Shown piece by piece: positions 26,671 through 38,288 of a stretch of DNA of 64,000 bases (its first letter is position 1; each line of letters starts with the position of its first letter). The stretch lies in the NCBI RefSeq assembly GCF_002858935.1, contig NZ_PJRT01000020.1, positions 177,767-241,766 of the forward strand. The letters run 5' to 3'. Below the pieces are notes generated by a model. That model was not told the origin of the DNA. It made no database searches and saw only the letters and a list, made by a program, of their open reading frames with translations. The position numbers and the translations under genes were made by a program. The DNA comes from Pantoea endophytica. GTDB lineage: Bacteria > Pseudomonadota > Gammaproteobacteria > Enterobacterales > Enterobacteriaceae.

Positions 26671-29529
26671 ATGTTGTTACCGTTACCGGCGCTCATGCAG
26701 GCGCAGTTGGCTAATGTGGCAGAGCGACTTAATTTGCCATCCTCAGCGTTCACGCCAGAACAGGCGGGCGCGCTGACCTTTAGTGACTTTATCCTCGATA
26801 ACCTGCAGCAGCATCCCGAATGGTGGCAGCATCTGCAACAGCAAGCGCCTGCGCCAGATGAGTGGCAGCACTATGCCCGCTGGCTGAATGACGTGCTGCA
26901 CTCGGTTGAAAATGAAACCTCCCTGATGCGTGAACTGCGTTTGTTCCGTCGTCATATGCTGGTACGCATCGCCTGGATGCAGGCGCTGCAACACGCCACT
27001 ACCGAACAAAGTTTGCAGCAACTCAGCACGCTGGCGGAAATCCTCATCGCTGCCGCGCGCGACTGGGTTTGGCAGGATTGCAGCCGCGACTTTGGTACGC
27101 CATGCAATGAAGCGGGTGAAGCCCAGCCGATGCTGATTCTCGGCATGGGTAAACTCGGCGGCTGTGAACTCAACTTCTCTTCTGATATCGATCTGATTTT
27201 TGCCTGGCCGGAAAACGGCGTAACCCAAGGTGGACGGCGCGAGCTCGACAATGCGCAATTCTTCACGCGCATGGGGCAGCGGCTGATCAAAGTGCTCGAT
27301 CAACCAACGGTGGATGGATTTGTCTATCGCGTGGACATGCGCCTGCGTCCGTTTGGTGATAGCGGTCCGCTGGTGCTGAGTTTCGCGGCACTGGAAGATT
27401 ATTATCAGGAGCAGGGCCGCGACTGGGAACGCTATGCGATGGTCAAAGCCCGGCTGATGGGCGACGATCATGGCCACTGGAGCCAGGAATTGCAGCAAAT
27501 GCTGCGGCCGTTCGTCTATCGCCGCTATATCGATTTCAGCGTGATTCAATCGCTGCGTAACATGAAGGGCATGATCGCGCGCGAGGTGCGTCGACGCGGC
27601 TTGAAAGACAACATTAAGCTCGGCGCCGGTGGCATTCGTGAAACGGAATTCATTGTGCAGGTGTTCCAGTTGATTCGCGGTGGACGTGAGCGCTCACTAC
27701 AATTGCGCTCCTTGCTCCCTACGCTCAAAGCGATTGGTGAGCTGGCTTTGTTAAGTCAGAAACAGGTCGATCATCTACGTGAAGCCTATTTGTTCCTGCG
27801 TCGGCTGGAAAACCTGCTGCAAAGCATTAATGACGAGCAAACGCAAACGCTGCCAGAGAACGAGCTCGACCGCCAGCGCTTAGCCTGGGCGATGGGCGCG
27901 GCAGACTGGACCGCGCTGATGGCGCAGCTTGAGCTGCAAATGGCCGGTGTGCGCGCCATCTTTGACGAGCTGATTGGCGACGATGCACCGGATGTCGACG
28001 ATCAGCCGCAGTTGGCTGAGTTTGCCGGGCTGTGGCAGGACGCGCTGGAAGAGGGCGATCTCATCCCGGTGGTACCGCAATTGGACGATGCGCAGCGTCA
28101 CGCGCTTTACATCGCGTTGAACAACTTCCGCCAGGATGTGAGCCGCCGTACTATTGGTCCGCGCGGTCGTCTGGCGCTCGACCAGTTGATGCCGCGTCTG
28201 CTCAGTGAAGTTTGTCCGCGCGAAGATGCCGATGTGCTGCTGAATCGTCTGACGCCGTTGTTGCTGGGCGTGCTGACGCGCAGCACTTATCTGGAATTAC
28301 TCACCGAATATCATGGCGCGCTGCGTCATCTGATTCGTCTGTGTGCCGCGTCACCAATGGTTGCCAGCCAATTGGCGCGCTATCCGCTGCTGCTGGATGA
28401 GTTACTCGATCCCGCAACGCTGTATCAACCTACCGCAACCGACGCTTACCGCGACGAACTGCGCCAATATCTGCTGCGTATTCCCACCGATGACGAAGAG
28501 CAGCAGTTGGAAGCATTGCGCCAGTTTAAACAGGCGCAGCATCTGCGCATCGCCGCTGCCGATATTGCTGAAACGCTACCCGTAATGAAAGTGAGCGATC
28601 ACTTAACCTGGCTAGCAGAAGCGATTATTGAATCCGTGGTGCAGCAGGCCTGGCAGATGATGGTGCAGCGATATGGTCGTCCATCGCATTTGACTAGCGA
28701 CAATGAGCGCGGTTTTGCGGTTGTCGGTTATGGCAAGCTGGGTGGTTGGGAGCTGGGTTACAGCTCTGATCTTGATTTGGTGTTCCTGCATGATTGTCCG
28801 GATGATGCGGAAACCGATGGCGAGCGCGTCATTGATGGTCGCCAGTTCTATCTGCGCCTGGCGCAGCGTGTAATGCATCTGTTTAGCACGCGCACGTCGT
28901 CCGGCATTTTGTATGATGTGGATGCGCGTCTGCGTCCTTCTGGCGCGGCGGGTATGCTGGTCAGTACTTTTTCCGCTTTCAACGAATACCAGCGCAGCGA
29001 AGCATGGACCTGGGAACATCAGGCGCTGGTGCGCGCGCGCATCGTGTTTGGCGAACCTGCGCTCTGTGAACGCTTTGATGAAATCCGCCGTAACGTTCTT
29101 TGCCTGCCGCGAGACGTTGAGACGTTGCAAAAAGAAGTGCGTGAAATGCGCGAAAAAATGCGGGCGCATCTCAGCAACAAACAGAAAGGTCGCTGGGAAA
29201 TTAAGACCGATGAGGGCGGTATCACCGACATTGAATTCATCGCGCAATACCTTGTCTTAAGCTACGCGGCCGATCAGCCAGCGTTGACGCGTTGGTCGGA
29301 TAATGTCCGCATTTTCGAATTGATGGCGCGTCATGGCATTATGCCGGATGAAGAGGCGCAGGCTTTGACGCATGCGTACGTCACGCTGCGTGATGCACTG
29401 CACCATCTGGCATTGCAGGAATTACCGGGCCATGTGGCGCCTGAAGCCTTTGTCGCTGAACGCGCGGTGGTCAACAACAGTTGGCAGCGTTGGTTAAGCG
29501 GTATCCAATCTGACAGCGCGGAACAGTGA
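26671..29529 (+). CDS. glnE: Glutamine synthetase adenylyltransferase/adenylyl-removase GlnE
   Basis: 952 residues (E. coli 946). Two nucleotidyltransferase domains in tandem: the N-terminal deadenylylating one with [20 protein letters not shown] from about residue 156, and the C-terminal adenylylating one with [20 protein letters not shown] from about 685. Each has the Gly-Ser/Asp-x-Asp metal motif. Controls glutamine synthetase according to the state of PII and glutamine. Follows ygiF and precedes hldE, as in E. coli. Confidence 0.98.
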   Translation: MLLPLPALMQAQLANVAERLNLPSSAFTPEQAGALTFSDFILDNLQQHPEWWQHLQQQAPAPDEWQHYARWLNDVLHSVENETSLMRELRLFRRHMLVRIAWMQALQHATTEQSLQQLSTLAEILIAAARDWVWQDCSRDFGTPCNEAGEAQPMLILGMGKLGGCELNFSSDIDLIFAWPENGVTQGGRRELDNAQFFTRMGQRLIKVLDQPTVDGFVYRVDMRLRPFGDSGPLVLSFAALEDYYQEQGRDWERYAMVKARLMGDDHGHWSQELQQMLRPFVYRRYIDFSVIQSLRNMKGMIAREVRRRGLKDNIKLGAGGIRETEFIVQVFQLIRGGRERSLQLRSLLPTLKAIGELALLSQKQVDHLREAYLFLRRLENLLQSINDEQTQTLPENELDRQRLAWAMGAADWTALMAQLELQMAGVRAIFDELIGDDAPDVDDQPQLAEFAGLWQDALEEGDLIPVVPQLDDAQRHALYIALNNFRQDVSRRTIGPRGRLALDQLMPRLLSEVCPREDADVLLNRLTPLLLGVLTRSTYLELLTEYHGALRHLIRLCAASPMVASQLARYPLLLDELLDPATLYQPTATDAYRDELRQYLLRIPTDDEEQQLEALRQFKQAQHLRIAAADIAETLPVMKVSDHLTWLAEAIIESVVQQAWQMMVQRYGRPSHLTSDNERGFAVVGYGKLGGWELGYSSDLDLVFLHDCPDDAETDGERVIDGRQFYLRLAQRVMHLFSTRTSSGILYDVDARLRPSGAAGMLVSTFSAFNEYQRSEAWTWEHQALVRARIVFGEPALCERFDEIRRNVLCLPRDVETLQKEVREMREKMRAHLSNKQKGRWEIKTDEGGITDIEFIAQYLVLSYAADQPALTRWSDNVRIFELMARHGIMPDEEAQALTHAYVTLRDALHHLALQELPGHVAPEAFVAERAVVNNSWQRWLSGIQSDSAEQ

Positions 29530-29588
29530 GCCTGATGGCTTATGTGGTAATATCCCGCGCATTATTTTGACCGTGTTGGAGTCTCTGA

Positions 29589-31013
29589 ATGAAAGTAACA
29601 CTGCCCACTTTTGGCAAGGCCACTGTGCTGGTCGTCGGCGATGTGATGTTAGATCGCTATTGGTATGGCCCAACCAGCCGTATTTCCCCGGAAGCGCCGG
29701 TGCCGGTGGTGAAAGTGGATACCATTGAAGAGCGTCCAGGCGGCGCGGCAAACGTCGCCATGAACATTGCTGCGCTCGGTGCAGCATCACGGCTGATTGG
29801 CTTGACCGGCGCCGATGATGCCGCGCGCGTGTTGAGCGAAACCCTGCAAAAGGTCAACGTCGACTGTGATTTTGTGGCGGTACAAAGCCATCCAACCATC
29901 ACCAAATTGCGCGTGCTTTCGCGCAATCAGCAGCTGATTCGCCTCGATTTCGAAGAGGGTTTTGAGGAGATTGATCCGCAGCCGATTCACGATCGTATGC
30001 GTCAATCGCTGACGCAAGCGGGTGCGCTGGTGCTGTCTGACTACGCCAAAGGCGCGCTGAACAGCGTGCAGACCATGATTCAATTAGCGCGTGAAGCTAA
30101 TGTGCCGGTGTTGATTGATCCTAAAGGCACGGATTTTGAACGTTATCGCGGTGCAACGCTGCTGACGCCGAATTTGTCTGAATTCGAAGCGGTTGTGGGT
30201 AAATGCAAAAGCGTGGAAGAGATTGTCAGTCGTGGCATGCAGTTAATCGCTGATTATGAGCTTTCCGCGCTGCTGGTAACCCGTTCTGAAAACGGTATGA
30301 CGCTGCTGCAGCCGGGCAAAGCGCCGCTGCATCTGCCTACGCAGGCGCAGGAAGTGTATGACGTGACCGGTGCGGGCGATACGGTGATTGGCGTGCTAGC
30401 CGCAGTGCTGGCGGCTGGCGACAGCCTGGAAGAAGCCTGTTTCCTGGCGAATGCTGCGGCTGGCGTCGTCGTCGGGAAGCTCGGTACTTCCACTGTCAGC
30501 ACTGTTGAGCTGGAAAATGCCATTCACGCCCGTCCGGAAACGGGATTTGGTGTGATGACCGAAGCGGAGCTGAAAGCCGCTGTTGCGCTGGCGCGTCAGC
30601 GTGGTGAGAAAGTGGTAATGACCAACGGCGTGTTCGACATCCTGCACGCTGGCCATGTTTCTTATCTGGCGAATGCGCGCAAGCTGGGCGATCGCCTGAT
30701 TGTGGCCGTTAATAGTGATGCCTCGACGAAGCGTCTGAAAGGCGAAACGCGTCCGGTCAATCCGCAAGAAAACCGTATGATTGTGCTGGGTGCGCTGGAA
30801 GCGGTGGATTGGGTGGTGCTGTTTGAAGAGGATACGCCACAGCGTCTGATTGCGGGAGTGCTGCCAGATCTGCTGGTAAAAGGCGGCGACTACAAGCCGG
30901 AAGATATCGCGGGTAGCAAAGAAGTGTGGGCGAACGGTGGTGACGTGCGCGTATTGAACTTCGAAGATGGCATCTCAACCAGCAACATCATCAAAACGAT
31001 TCGCAGTCATTAA
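29589..31013 (+). CDS. hldE: Bifunctional heptose 7-kinase/1-phosphate adenylyltransferase HldE
   Basis: 474 residues (E. coli 477). N-terminal ribokinase-fold kinase (about 1-318; [16 protein letters not shown] and the [11 protein letters not shown] catalytic motif) phosphorylates D-glycero-D-manno-heptose 7-phosphate. The C-terminal cytidylyltransferase-like domain (from about 344, [16 protein letters not shown]) makes ADP-heptose for the LPS inner core. Terminator shared with ubiK downstream. Confidence 0.98.
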   Translation: MKVTLPTFGKATVLVVGDVMLDRYWYGPTSRISPEAPVPVVKVDTIEERPGGAANVAMNIAALGAASRLIGLTGADDAARVLSETLQKVNVDCDFVAVQSHPTITKLRVLSRNQQLIRLDFEEGFEEIDPQPIHDRMRQSLTQAGALVLSDYAKGALNSVQTMIQLAREANVPVLIDPKGTDFERYRGATLLTPNLSEFEAVVGKCKSVEEIVSRGMQLIADYELSALLVTRSENGMTLLQPGKAPLHLPTQAQEVYDVTGAGDTVIGVLAAVLAAGDSLEEACFLANAAAGVVVGKLGTSTVSTVELENAIHARPETGFGVMTEAELKAAVALARQRGEKVVMTNGVFDILHAGHVSYLANARKLGDRLIVAVNSDASTKRLKGETRPVNPQENRMIVLGALEAVDWVVLFEEDTPQRLIAGVLPDLLVKGGDYKPEDIAGSKEVWANGGDVRVLNFEDGISTSNIIKTIRSH

Positions 31014-31017
31014 GTGT

Positions 31018-31047
31018 GAATGGGCGGGAGGAAAACTCCCGCCCATT
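31018..31047. terminator. Bidirectional terminator hldE/ubiK
   Basis: AATGGGCGGGAG, GAAAA loop, CTCCCGCCCATT between convergent genes. The stem is 12 bp; the T-run is short on both sides. Confidence 0.75.
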
Positions 31048-31050
31048 AGC

Positions 31051-31356
31051 TTACTGCGGAGTATCAATTTTCCCAGCGGGATCTGGCGTGATGATCGCCG
31101 GCGCGGGTGCCGCTGGACTTTCACTTTCTAACTTCGCCAGGCGCTGTTCCAGCGCAGCTAATTTCTCGCGCGTGCGCAGCAGTACCTGCGTCTGCACATC
31201 AAACTCTTCACGATTAACCAGGTCCATGCGCGTCAACTGCGCCTGCAATACCTGACGGATTTTCTTTTCGACATCATCGCCAAAATCGCGAATCCCTTTC
31301 GGCATCGCTTCATGTACCTGGCGAGCCAGTTGTTCAATTTTTTTCGTGTCGATCAT
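31051..31356 (-). CDS. ubiK: Ubiquinone biosynthesis accessory factor UbiK
   Basis: 101-residue BMFP-domain protein (YqiC) that assists the ubiquinone biosynthetic complex with UbiJ. It is mainly helical with a C-terminal coiled coil ([20 protein letters not shown]) followed by an Ala/Pro-rich tail longer than in E. coli (96 aa). [21 protein letters not shown] is the typical start. Convergent with hldE, divergent from the ribB leader. Confidence 0.95.
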   Translation of the reverse strand: MIDTKKIEQLARQVHEAMPKGIRDFGDDVEKKIRQVLQAQLTRMDLVNREEFDVQTQVLLRTREKLAALEQRLAKLESESPAAPAPAIITPDPAGKIDTPQ

Positions 31357-31493
31357 GATTATTTCCTGGTTACGGTGGCCGATAGCTGCGCGTGTTCGGA
31401 CTCAATAGCTATTAAGTGTAATGCCTGAAACGAAAAGGTTAAACCTGAAATCCGCAACGCAGGAAATGCAAAAGCATTTGCACTTTTGTCGAT

Positions 31494-31521
31494 TGCCCGA
31501 CCAGATGATTGGCGTTATAGT
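31494..31521 (+). promoter_or_regulatory. Sigma-70 promoter of ribB
   Basis: -35 TTGCCC (31494-31499), 16-base spacer, -10 TATAGT (31516-31521). Transcription would begin near 31528, just ahead of the FMN aptamer. Confidence 0.65.
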
Positions 31522-31533
31522 TTGTTCGCTTAT

Positions 31534-31680
31534 TCTCAGGGCGGGGCGAAATTCCCCACCGGCGGTAAATCAGCTCTCGCTGAAAGCCCGCGAGCGCTCT
31601 CACAGTAATGTGAGAGGTCAGCAGATCCGGTGTAATTCCGGAGCCGACGGTTAGAGTCCGGATGGGAGAGGGTAACGACA
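31534..31680 (+). ncRNA. FMN riboswitch (RFN element) of ribB
   Basis: The conserved RFN core begins TCTCAGGGCGGGGCGAAATT and continues CCCCACCGGCGGTAA; the 3' part holds GATCCGGTGTAATTCCGGAGCCGACGG in separate helices, and the element closes with GATGGGAGAGGGTAACG. P3 is an extended helix with a GAGCGCTCTCACAGTAATGTGAGAG-type hairpin. FMN binding lowers ribB expression. Downstream, GGGC-TTT-GCCC at about 31688 followed by TTTTT (31705) may be the terminator of the expression platform. Confidence 0.96.
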
Positions 31681-31782
31681 TCAGCCGGGCTTTGCCCGCG
31701 TCACGTTTTTGCCATGTGTTTTGTACGCACTCCTAAGCACGCCCTGGTTCTGGTAACTCATATTTTATAAGGTTTTTTTACC

Positions 31783-32439
31783 ATGAATCAGACGCTTCTT
31801 TCTGAATTTGGCACGCCTGAACAGCGTGTAGAGCGCGCCATTGATGCGCTGCGCAACGGCCGCGGTGTAATGGTGCTCGACGATGAAAATCGTGAAAACG
31901 AAGGTGACATGATCTTCCCGGCAGAAACCATGACCGTTGAACAGATGGCATTAACCATCCGTCACGGCAGCGGTATTGTGTGCCTCTGCATCACCGAAGA
32001 GCGCCGTCAGCAGCTTGAGCTGCCAATGATGGTGGAAACTAACACCAGCGCTTACGGCACCGGTTTCACGGTGACAATTGAAGCTGCAAGCGGTGTGACC
32101 ACCGGCGTTTCTGCTGCCGATCGCATCACCACGATTCGCGCTGCGGTGGCTGATGGCGCGAAGCCTTCAGACCTTAACCGTCCGGGCCATGTGTTTCCGC
32201 TGCGTGCGCGTGAAGGCGGCGTTCTGTCGCGTGGTGGACACACCGAAGCGACTATCGATCTGGTGACGCTGGCGGGATTTAAACCTGCAGGGGTATTGTG
32301 CGAATTGACCAATGATGATGGCAGCATGGCGCACGCGCCAGAAGCGATCGTGTTTGCAAAGCAACACGATATGCCGGTCGTCACCATTGAAGATTTGGTG
32401 GCATATCGCCGTCAGCGAGAAACGCGTCACGCCAGTTAA
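31783..32439 (+). CDS. ribB: 3,4-dihydroxy-2-butanone 4-phosphate synthase RibB
   Basis: 218 residues (E. coli 217). Converts ribulose 5-phosphate to the four-carbon precursor of riboflavin plus formate. Signatures: [15 protein letters not shown] (acidic metal loop), the RHGSGIVC segment and [10 protein letters not shown] with GHTEA. It has no GTP cyclohydrolase II domain, as in Enterobacterales. A 100-base leader separates it from the riboswitch. Confidence 0.98.
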   Translation: MNQTLLSEFGTPEQRVERAIDALRNGRGVMVLDDENRENEGDMIFPAETMTVEQMALTIRHGSGIVCLCITEERRQQLELPMMVETNTSAYGTGFTVTIEAASGVTTGVSAADRITTIRAAVADGAKPSDLNRPGHVFPLRAREGGVLSRGGHTEATIDLVTLAGFKPAGVLCELTNDDGSMAHAPEAIVFAKQHDMPVVTIEDLVAYRRQRETRHAS

Positions 32440-32455
32440 CTGAATTAATACAGAA

Positions 32456-32494
32456 GAAAGAGGCCGGATAGATATCTATCTGGCCTCTTTTTTT
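32456..32494. terminator. Terminator between ribB and the SleB-like gene
   Basis: AAAGAGGCCGGATAG, short loop, CTATCTGGCCTCTTTTTTTT: a long stem with an eight-T run on the plus strand and a shorter A-rich flank for the minus strand. Confidence 0.9.
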
Positions 32495-32498
32495 TGTT

Positions 32499-32882
32499 TT
32501 AACGATTGGCGTAAAACACGTGATTGCCAATTACTACTGTACGCTGAAAGGTATGACGCCAGGCCGGTTTAGCATGATGTGCATGGAAAAAGGTCGCGCC
32601 TTTCGTTACGTCCTGTAATTCCCCTTCAACAATCTTCTGTGCCAGCTTTCTGGCGCGTTGCCAGCTTTTATCTTCATTTGGTGGATAACGATAAGGATGC
32701 TTTTTGAGAGACGTCCAGGAGAACTGCTTAGGTGCATACACCACAGGACAGATCTCTTTGACATCCCAATTGGCACGGTTCATGGTCACCGTACCAACGG
32801 CTATTTGTCCTTTAATCGGTTCGCCTCGCGCTTCATGGTAGATATTCATCGCCAGGCACAATATTGCTCCCTGTATTAACAT
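32499..32882 (-). CDS. SleB/CwlJ-type cell wall hydrolase
   Basis: 127 residues from the ATG at 32882 (a TTG nine bases earlier is possible). The Hydrolase_2 (SleB/CwlJ) fold is shown by NIYHEARGEP with the catalytic Glu, GQIAVGTVTMNRA, and a C-terminal FFHAHHAKPAW. Such enzymes are lytic transglycosylases or amidases named from spore germination but common in proteobacteria and phages. The N terminus MLIQGAILCLAMN is mildly hydrophobic but not a clear signal peptide. It occupies the place of zupT next to E. coli ribB and may be of phage origin. Confidence 0.85.
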   Translation of the reverse strand: MLIQGAILCLAMNIYHEARGEPIKGQIAVGTVTMNRANWDVKEICPVVYAPKQFSWTSLKKHPYRYPPNEDKSWQRARKLAQKIVEGELQDVTKGATFFHAHHAKPAWRHTFQRTVVIGNHVFYANR

Positions 32883-33155
32883 AAATTCCAACTCATCTTT
32901 CTAAAACCGAGGGGAGTTTAAGAAGTAGATTGATTGGATGTAACAAGACTGGTCTCGCTCGGTCTTAGGTGCGGGCTATATCACTGATATCTAAAAGGCT
33001 CGCGTGCAATATTAAGACCTAACCTGTGTCGAATTTATCCGCCCTATATCATTCAAATTATCTGACAGAGACCATCATACTTATCAGCGTTAATCCCCTG
33101 GTGAAAGCGCGTATCGTAGCGGTTAACAAAGCGACACTCCGTCAGAGGATTAATC
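32883..33155. other. Intergenic region before ygiD
   Basis: 273 bases without a credible gene. It must hold the promoters of the SleB-like gene (leftward) and ygiD (rightward). A plus-strand 65-codon frame here has no start signal and no recognisable product. GAGG lies before the ygiD ATG. Confidence 0.6.
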
Positions 33156-33941
33156 ATGAGCACTACACGCATGCCTGCGCTGTTCCTTGGTCACGGCAGC
33201 CCGATGAACGTACTGGAAGATAATCGTTATACCCAAACCTGGCAGCAATTGGGCGCAACCTTGCCGCGTCCACGTGCGATTCTCGCGGTTTCGGCGCACT
33301 GGTACACACGCGGCACGGCGGTGACGGCGATGAATAATCCGCGCACTATCCATGATTTTGGTGGTTTTCCGCAGGCGCTATTTGATGTGCGCTATCCCGC
33401 GCCGGGATCGCCAGAACTGGCTCAGCAAGTGATGAATTTACTGGATCCGATCGCCGTTCATGCCGATCAGGAGTGGGGTTTTGATCATGGTTCCTGGGGC
33501 GTGCTGGCAAAAATGTATCCCGATGCCGACATCCCAGTGGTGCAACTGAGTATCGACGGCACTAAACCTGCTGAATGGCACTACGCCTTGGGGCAAAAGC
33601 TGGCGTCATTACGAGATGAGGATGTGATGATCGTGGCCAGCGGTAACGTGGTGCACAATCTGCGTATGCTGCGCTGGCAAGGCGCAGAAACTGCGTATCC
33701 GTGGGCGGAGAGCTTTAATCAGTTTGTACGTGAGAATCTGGATTTCCACGGTGAGGCAGCAGATCACCCATTGGTGAACTTTATGCAGCATCCGGATGCA
33801 CAGCTTTCGAACCCAACGCCTGAACACTATCTACCGCTGCTCTATATTCTTGGCGCGCGTGCCGCTGATGAAGCGATCAGCATTCCTGTGGAAGGGATGG
33901 AGTTGGGGGCGATCAGCATGATGTCAGTGCAGATTGGCTAA
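33156..33941 (+). CDS. ygiD: 4,5-DOPA-extradiol-dioxygenase YgiD
   Basis: 261-residue LigB-type dioxygenase, homologue of E. coli YgiD (zinc-dependent, cleaves L-DOPA). The metal ligands are in FLGHGSPMN (His 13 region), SAHWYTRG, and FDHGSWGVL. It ends with MELGAISMMSVQIG. Convergent with ygiC through a shared hairpin. The physiological substrate is not certain. Confidence 0.94.
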   Translation: MSTTRMPALFLGHGSPMNVLEDNRYTQTWQQLGATLPRPRAILAVSAHWYTRGTAVTAMNNPRTIHDFGGFPQALFDVRYPAPGSPELAQQVMNLLDPIAVHADQEWGFDHGSWGVLAKMYPDADIPVVQLSIDGTKPAEWHYALGQKLASLRDEDVMIVASGNVVHNLRMLRWQGAETAYPWAESFNQFVRENLDFHGEAADHPLVNFMQHPDAQLSNPTPEHYLPLLYILGARAADEAISIPVEGMELGAISMMSVQIG

Positions 33942-33948
33942 TGCGCAA

Positions 33949-33977
33949 GGCCGCCCGAAGAGTGCGGGCGGCACAGC
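33949..33977. terminator. Bidirectional terminator ygiD/ygiC
   Basis: GGCCGCCCG (33949-33957), loop, CGGGCGGC (33965-33972), with TTTTAT following at a short distance. Confidence 0.65.
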
Positions 33978-33979
33978 TT

Positions 33980-35143
33980 TTATTCGATGAAGGTATGCGG
34001 ATAGAAGCGCGACAGATCCTGCGTGATCAAGGCACGATCTTCGCGTAAGCCGATGCCCGCAGGTTGATCGTCAATCAGCCAGCTACCGATCAAGGTATAG
34101 CTATCACCGAATTTCGGTAGCTGATAGAACTGCTGGATAATCATGCCTTCTTCGCCATACGGACCATCGGCGCGGGCGATCTCCTGACCGTTTTCAATGA
34201 TACGAATATTGGCACCTTCGCGCGAAAACAGCGGTTTCACCACGTACTTATCCAGCTGCGGCGCGTTCTTATCATCGGCAAAGTAAGCGGGCAGCAAATT
34301 GGGATGATTAGGGAACATTTCCCACAGCAGCGGTAACAGCGCTTTATTGGAAATGATGCTTTTCCAGGCCGGCTCCAGCCAACGCACGCCCGCATCCGCC
34401 AGCTTGGTAGAGAACACTTCGCGCAGCATGAATTCCCACGGATAGAGCTTAAACAGATTGCTGATGACCTGATCGTTTACGTCGGTAAACTGGCCTCTTT
34501 CACCCAATCCAATCTCGTCAATATAGAGAAATTCGCTCGGCAATCCGGCTTCAGTGGCGCAGTCCTGCAGATATTGCACCGTGGCGCGATCTTCCTCAGT
34601 ATCACGGCAGCAGGAGAAGTGTAGCCAGTTGAAACCGAACTGCTGATGCAGCGTGGCGAAGCGCTCAATCAGCTTCTCTTGCAGGCTGTTGAACTGGTCG
34701 CTGCCTTGCGGCAGATTGCCCGCTTTGACCTGGTCTTCCAGCCAAATCCACTGAAAGAAGGCGGCTTCATACAGTGAGGTTGGTGTATCCGCGTTGTTTT
34801 CCAGCAGCTTAGCGTCACCTTTGCCATCCCATGCCAGATCGAGGCGCGAATAGAGCGAAGGCTGGCGCAATTTCCAGGAATCACGCACAAAGTCCCAGGT
34901 GTGCTTAGGAATACAGAAACGGGTGAGCAGCTCGTCACTGTTCACCACTTTTTCCACCGCCTGCAAACACATCTGGTGCAGTTCGGCGGTGGTATCCTCA
35001 AGCTGTTCAACCTGCGCTAGCGTGAATTGGTAGTACGCATCTTCACACCAGTAAGGTTCGCCATACATGGTGTGAAACTGGAAACCATACTCCGCGGCTT
35101 TTTCACGCCAGTCTGGACGTTCGGGGATTGCAATACGTTGCAT
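33980..35143 (-). CDS. ygiC: Glutathionylspermidine synthase-like ATP-grasp protein YgiC
   Basis: 387 residues (E. coli 386). ATP-grasp fold of the C-terminal Gsp synthase domain; [18 protein letters not shown] and [13 protein letters not shown] with [13 protein letters not shown] are the nucleotide and metal-binding blocks. There is no amidase domain, so it is not a full Gsp enzyme; E. coli YgiC does not make glutathionylspermidine and its substrate is unknown. Last gene of the tolC-ygiB-ygiC cluster. Confidence 0.95.
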   Translation of the reverse strand: MQRIAIPERPDWREKAAEYGFQFHTMYGEPYWCEDAYYQFTLAQVEQLEDTTAELHQMCLQAVEKVVNSDELLTRFCIPKHTWDFVRDSWKLRQPSLYSRLDLAWDGKGDAKLLENNADTPTSLYEAAFFQWIWLEDQVKAGNLPQGSDQFNSLQEKLIERFATLHQQFGFNWLHFSCCRDTEEDRATVQYLQDCATEAGLPSEFLYIDEIGLGERGQFTDVNDQVISNLFKLYPWEFMLREVFSTKLADAGVRWLEPAWKSIISNKALLPLLWEMFPNHPNLLPAYFADDKNAPQLDKYVVKPLFSREGANIRIIENGQEIARADGPYGEEGMIIQQFYQLPKFGDSYTLIGSWLIDDQPAGIGLREDRALITQDLSRFYPHTFIE

Positions 35144-35151
35144 GCTGCGGC

Positions 35152-35826
35152 TTAGCCTCCCAGCGAGCGGCTGCCGGTGCCAGAAGCACTGCTGCGCTGC
35201 ATGGTGTTTTGTTTTGCCACGCTGTCACCAAAGCCGCCACGCGTAATGGTGGAAGTGGTCGCGGGTTTCGGCGCCATTGCTGTTTTCGGCACGTTGATGG
35301 TGCGGCCCGATGTGGCATTACCGTAGTTTTTACCCGCAGCATCAACAAATTTACCGTTTGCCGGGCTGTTCGGATTTTTTGGCGAGAACAGGGGCTGCTG
35401 GGCAAACCCAGCACCGCCGCTCATCATACGTCCCATCATGTAACCGGCCATCAACGGCATCCAGAAGCTACCGCTTTGCTGAGCTTCAGCATTGTTTGCG
35501 GTGGTGCCCACACCCGCTTGTGCAGGCGTTTGCTGGCATTGGTTTTCACCAAACTCAGCCACACAATCTTCGCGTGTAGCGTATTTTGGCGCGGTACGTT
35601 CGGCTTCTTTCTGTGCGTTGTTATACGCAGTGGTACATTGCGCGCTCTGGCCTGGATTGGCTTTGGCGCAATCATCCGCGTTTTGATAGAGCGACACCGT
35701 TTCGTCACTCTGCTCGCAGCCTGCCAGCATAAACACTGCGCTAACGGCAAAGGCGACTGGCGTTAAGTGGCGTGCCTGCCAGCTTTTACGAAAAGCGGCA
35801 TGGCGAATATTTTTCGTCCGTTTCAT
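35152..35826 (-). CDS. ygiB: DUF1190 lipoprotein-like protein YgiB
   Basis: 224 residues from the ATG at 35826 ([16 protein letters not shown], matching E. coli YgiB); the ATG three codons earlier is not conserved. A basic N terminus is followed by a hydrophobic segment ending MLAGC, a lipobox-like sequence. [21 protein letters not shown] and the Met/Gly-rich [10 protein letters not shown] are family marks; the C-terminal third is Ser/Thr/Gly-rich and probably disordered. Function unknown. Nine bases before ygiC and downstream of tolC, the E. coli order. Confidence 0.95.
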   Translation of the reverse strand: MKRTKNIRHAAFRKSWQARHLTPVAFAVSAVFMLAGCEQSDETVSLYQNADDCAKANPGQSAQCTTAYNNAQKEAERTAPKYATREDCVAEFGENQCQQTPAQAGVGTTANNAEAQQSGSFWMPLMAGYMMGRMMSGGAGFAQQPLFSPKNPNSPANGKFVDAAGKNYGNATSGRTINVPKTAMAPKPATTSTITRGGFGDSVAKQNTMQRSSASGTGSRSLGG

Positions 35827-35966
35827 TATTTTCATCCTGTGCCCAAAGGTGGGGTAAGGATAGGGGATGAGCGGTGGAAAATGAAGCGCGAAGCCAGATG
35901 GGGAAAGGATCTTTACGTAGCTATACGATTGAATGCGAAAGGGGCCGCATACGGCCCCCTGGGGAA

Positions 35967-37439
35967 TTAATTACCGAATGGATTTCCGCTGCTGCGTGCG
36001 GCAGCTGGACGGGCTTGTGCGGCGGCTGAAGGCGATGAAGCTTTCGGACCGTTATCCACACGCGCGGCCTGCTGGTTATTCTCCGGCGCCACCACTTCAG
36101 GAGTCGTGGTGATCTCTTTGCCCAGCGTGCTGTTCAGCTGCTGCAGATCCTGCTCGTTCAGCGTACCCAGCGCATATTTGATATTCAGCTGGTTGATCAG
36201 ATAGCTATAACGCGCATCTGAAAGCTGCTGTTTAGCATTGAACAGCGTGGTGGTCGCATCCAGCACATCAACGATGGTACGCGTACCGACCTGATACCCG
36301 GCTTCCATCGCATCCAGTGAACTTTGTGCAGAGACAACGGCCTGCTTATAAGCATCAATGCTGCTGATAGAGGCATTCACGTTATTGAATGATGAACGTA
36401 CCGTCTGAACCGCACTACGATGCGCGCCTTCCAGCTGTTCGCTGGCCGCGACATAGTTGTACTGCGCCTGTTTCACCTGCGAGGTGACCGAGCCGCCGCT
36501 GTAAAGTGGCATGGTGAAGCTCAAGCCAACCTGGTTAGAACCTGTGATGGAATCGGTGCTGCCAGCGCTCTGATTGGCGCGACTGCCGCCATATTTGCTA
36601 TTCGACATACCGGTTGAGGCGGTCAAATCCAGCGTTGGCATGTGGCCGGTTTCGGCTGAACGAATTTGTTCACGCGCCAGATCCTGGCTCAGACGCGCAG
36701 ACAGCAAGGTCAGGTTGCGGCTTTCCGCTTCTTTCAGCAGGCTGGCCACAGCATTTGGACGCGCGGTTTTGAAACGATCGATATTCAATGAAGCCAGCGA
36801 CAGATAATCCATGCCGGTAATCTGACGCAGCGATTCCACCGCATTATCGAGGTTGTTACGTGCGGTCACTTCGTTAGCCAGCACGGTGTCATACTGTGCA
36901 CGGGCGTTTTGCACGTCAGTAATCGCGACCAAACCCACGTTAAAGCGCTGCGTGGTTTGATCCAGTTCGCGGTAGATAGATTGTTTCTGTGCTTCGGTGT
37001 AAGAAAGCGTGTCGATTGCCTTTAACACGTTAAAATAGGCAGTCGCCGTGTTAAGAATCAGGTCTTGCTGAGCAACCTGATAGGTAACATCTTGAATACC
37101 AGCCTGTTTTTCCTGCAGCGACAGCGCACGCCATTTCGACATATCGAAAATAGTTTGAGTTAATTGCAGAGAGGCGCTGGTCGTGTTGGAATGAAGTCCG
37201 CTGCTGTCACGGTAGCCATTGTTATAAGTGTAATCTGCGCCCAAGCCTAACTGTGGCAATAAAGGACTACGCGCTTCATTGATTTTCTCAAATGCAGCGT
37301 CGCGGTTAGCGGCAGAAGATCGCAGATCGGGGTTGCTAAGGCGCGCCTGCTGATAGACCTGCAACAGGTTTTCTGCCTGGCTGGCAAGGCTGAATCCGCC
37401 CAGAGTCAGCCCAATAAAAAGTGGGAGCAGTTTTTTCAT
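35967..37439 (-). CDS. tolC: Outer membrane channel TolC
   Basis: 490 residues from ATG 37439 ([22 protein letters not shown], signal peptide); the reading from 37469 is not conserved. The two structural repeats start at [15 protein letters not shown] and at about residue 230. Conserved helices include [23 protein letters not shown] and [18 protein letters not shown]. The C-terminal extension is Ala/Pro-rich and divergent. It serves AcrAB-type pumps and type I secretion, so it is the likely outer channel for any non-Sec adhesin in this genome. Divergent from nudF. Confidence 0.98.
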   Translation of the reverse strand: MKKLLPLFIGLTLGGFSLASQAENLLQVYQQARLSNPDLRSSAANRDAAFEKINEARSPLLPQLGLGADYTYNNGYRDSSGLHSNTTSASLQLTQTIFDMSKWRALSLQEKQAGIQDVTYQVAQQDLILNTATAYFNVLKAIDTLSYTEAQKQSIYRELDQTTQRFNVGLVAITDVQNARAQYDTVLANEVTARNNLDNAVESLRQITGMDYLSLASLNIDRFKTARPNAVASLLKEAESRNLTLLSARLSQDLAREQIRSAETGHMPTLDLTASTGMSNSKYGGSRANQSAGSTDSITGSNQVGLSFTMPLYSGGSVTSQVKQAQYNYVAASEQLEGAHRSAVQTVRSSFNNVNASISSIDAYKQAVVSAQSSLDAMEAGYQVGTRTIVDVLDATTTLFNAKQQLSDARYSYLINQLNIKYALGTLNEQDLQQLNSTLGKEITTTPEVVAPENNQQAARVDNGPKASSPSAAAQARPAAARSSGNPFGN

Positions 37440-37652
37440 TTGCATTCCTTTTGTTGCAGCAAAATGCACTGGTAGTGCTGCAGGTAAGCCAAAAAAATAA
37501 TCGCCGATTCTACAGAGGCGGCGTCAGAGATAAGTTGGCTGAACGTGCCTTCTTCCCCTAATTTACGTAAATAATTCAAAAAGAACCACTCGGACGGAGC
37601 GGTAGACTTGGCTTTTCTTTGCTCCATCCCAATCTGCATAAGGAATCAGACG

Positions 37653-38288
37653 ATGGCGAGTGAAAAAAAATCCCCTGTGACTTTCACAAAAAACGATGTA
37701 GAAATTATTGCACGCGAAACGCGTTACGATGGTTTTTTTTCCATCGTCAGCTACCGTTTCCGCCACCGTCGTTTTAATGGCGAAATGAGTGGTGAAGTGG
37801 TGCGCGAAGTTTTTGAGCGCGGACACGCCGCCGTGCTGCTACCCTATGATCCCTTGCGTGATGAAGTGGTACTGATCGAACAGATCCGCATTCCCGCTTT
37901 TGATTCCAGCCCAACGCCCTGGCTGCTGGAAATGGTGGCTGGCATCATCGAACCTGGCGAAACACCAGAAGATGTCGCACGACGTGAGGCGGTAGAAGAG
38001 GCGGGCCTTAAGGTTGGCCGCGTCAAACCGATAGTGAATTACTTAGCCAGCCCCGGCGGAACGTCTGAACGTTTATCGGTGCTGGTGGGCGAAGTGGATG
38101 CCAGCCTGGCAGAGGGAAATCACGGGCTGGAGGAAGAGAATGAGGATATTCTTGTCCATGTGGTGAGCCGCGAACAAGCTTATCGCTGGGTGGAAGAGGG
38201 GATTATTGATAACGCGGCATCTGTCATCGCCTTGCAATGGCTGGCGTTGCACCATGAAAAACTACGACAAGAGTGGAAGCTAAAATGA
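37653..38288 (+). CDS. nudF: ADP-ribose pyrophosphatase NudF
   Basis: 211 residues (E. coli 209). The Nudix box is [20 protein letters not shown] (then AGL), with the REAVEEAG core. It hydrolyses ADP-ribose to AMP and ribose 5-phosphate. ATG 37653 has AGGAA upstream and gives the conserved [16 protein letters not shown] start; the reading from 37608 is rejected. Its stop overlaps yqiB (ATGA), starting the nudF-yqiB-cpdA-yqiA-parE cluster. Confidence 0.97.
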   Translation: MASEKKSPVTFTKNDVEIIARETRYDGFFSIVSYRFRHRRFNGEMSGEVVREVFERGHAAVLLPYDPLRDEVVLIEQIRIPAFDSSPTPWLLEMVAGIIEPGETPEDVARREAVEEAGLKVGRVKPIVNYLASPGGTSERLSVLVGEVDASLAEGNHGLEEENEDILVHVVSREQAYRWVEEGIIDNAASVIALQWLALHHEKLRQEWKLK

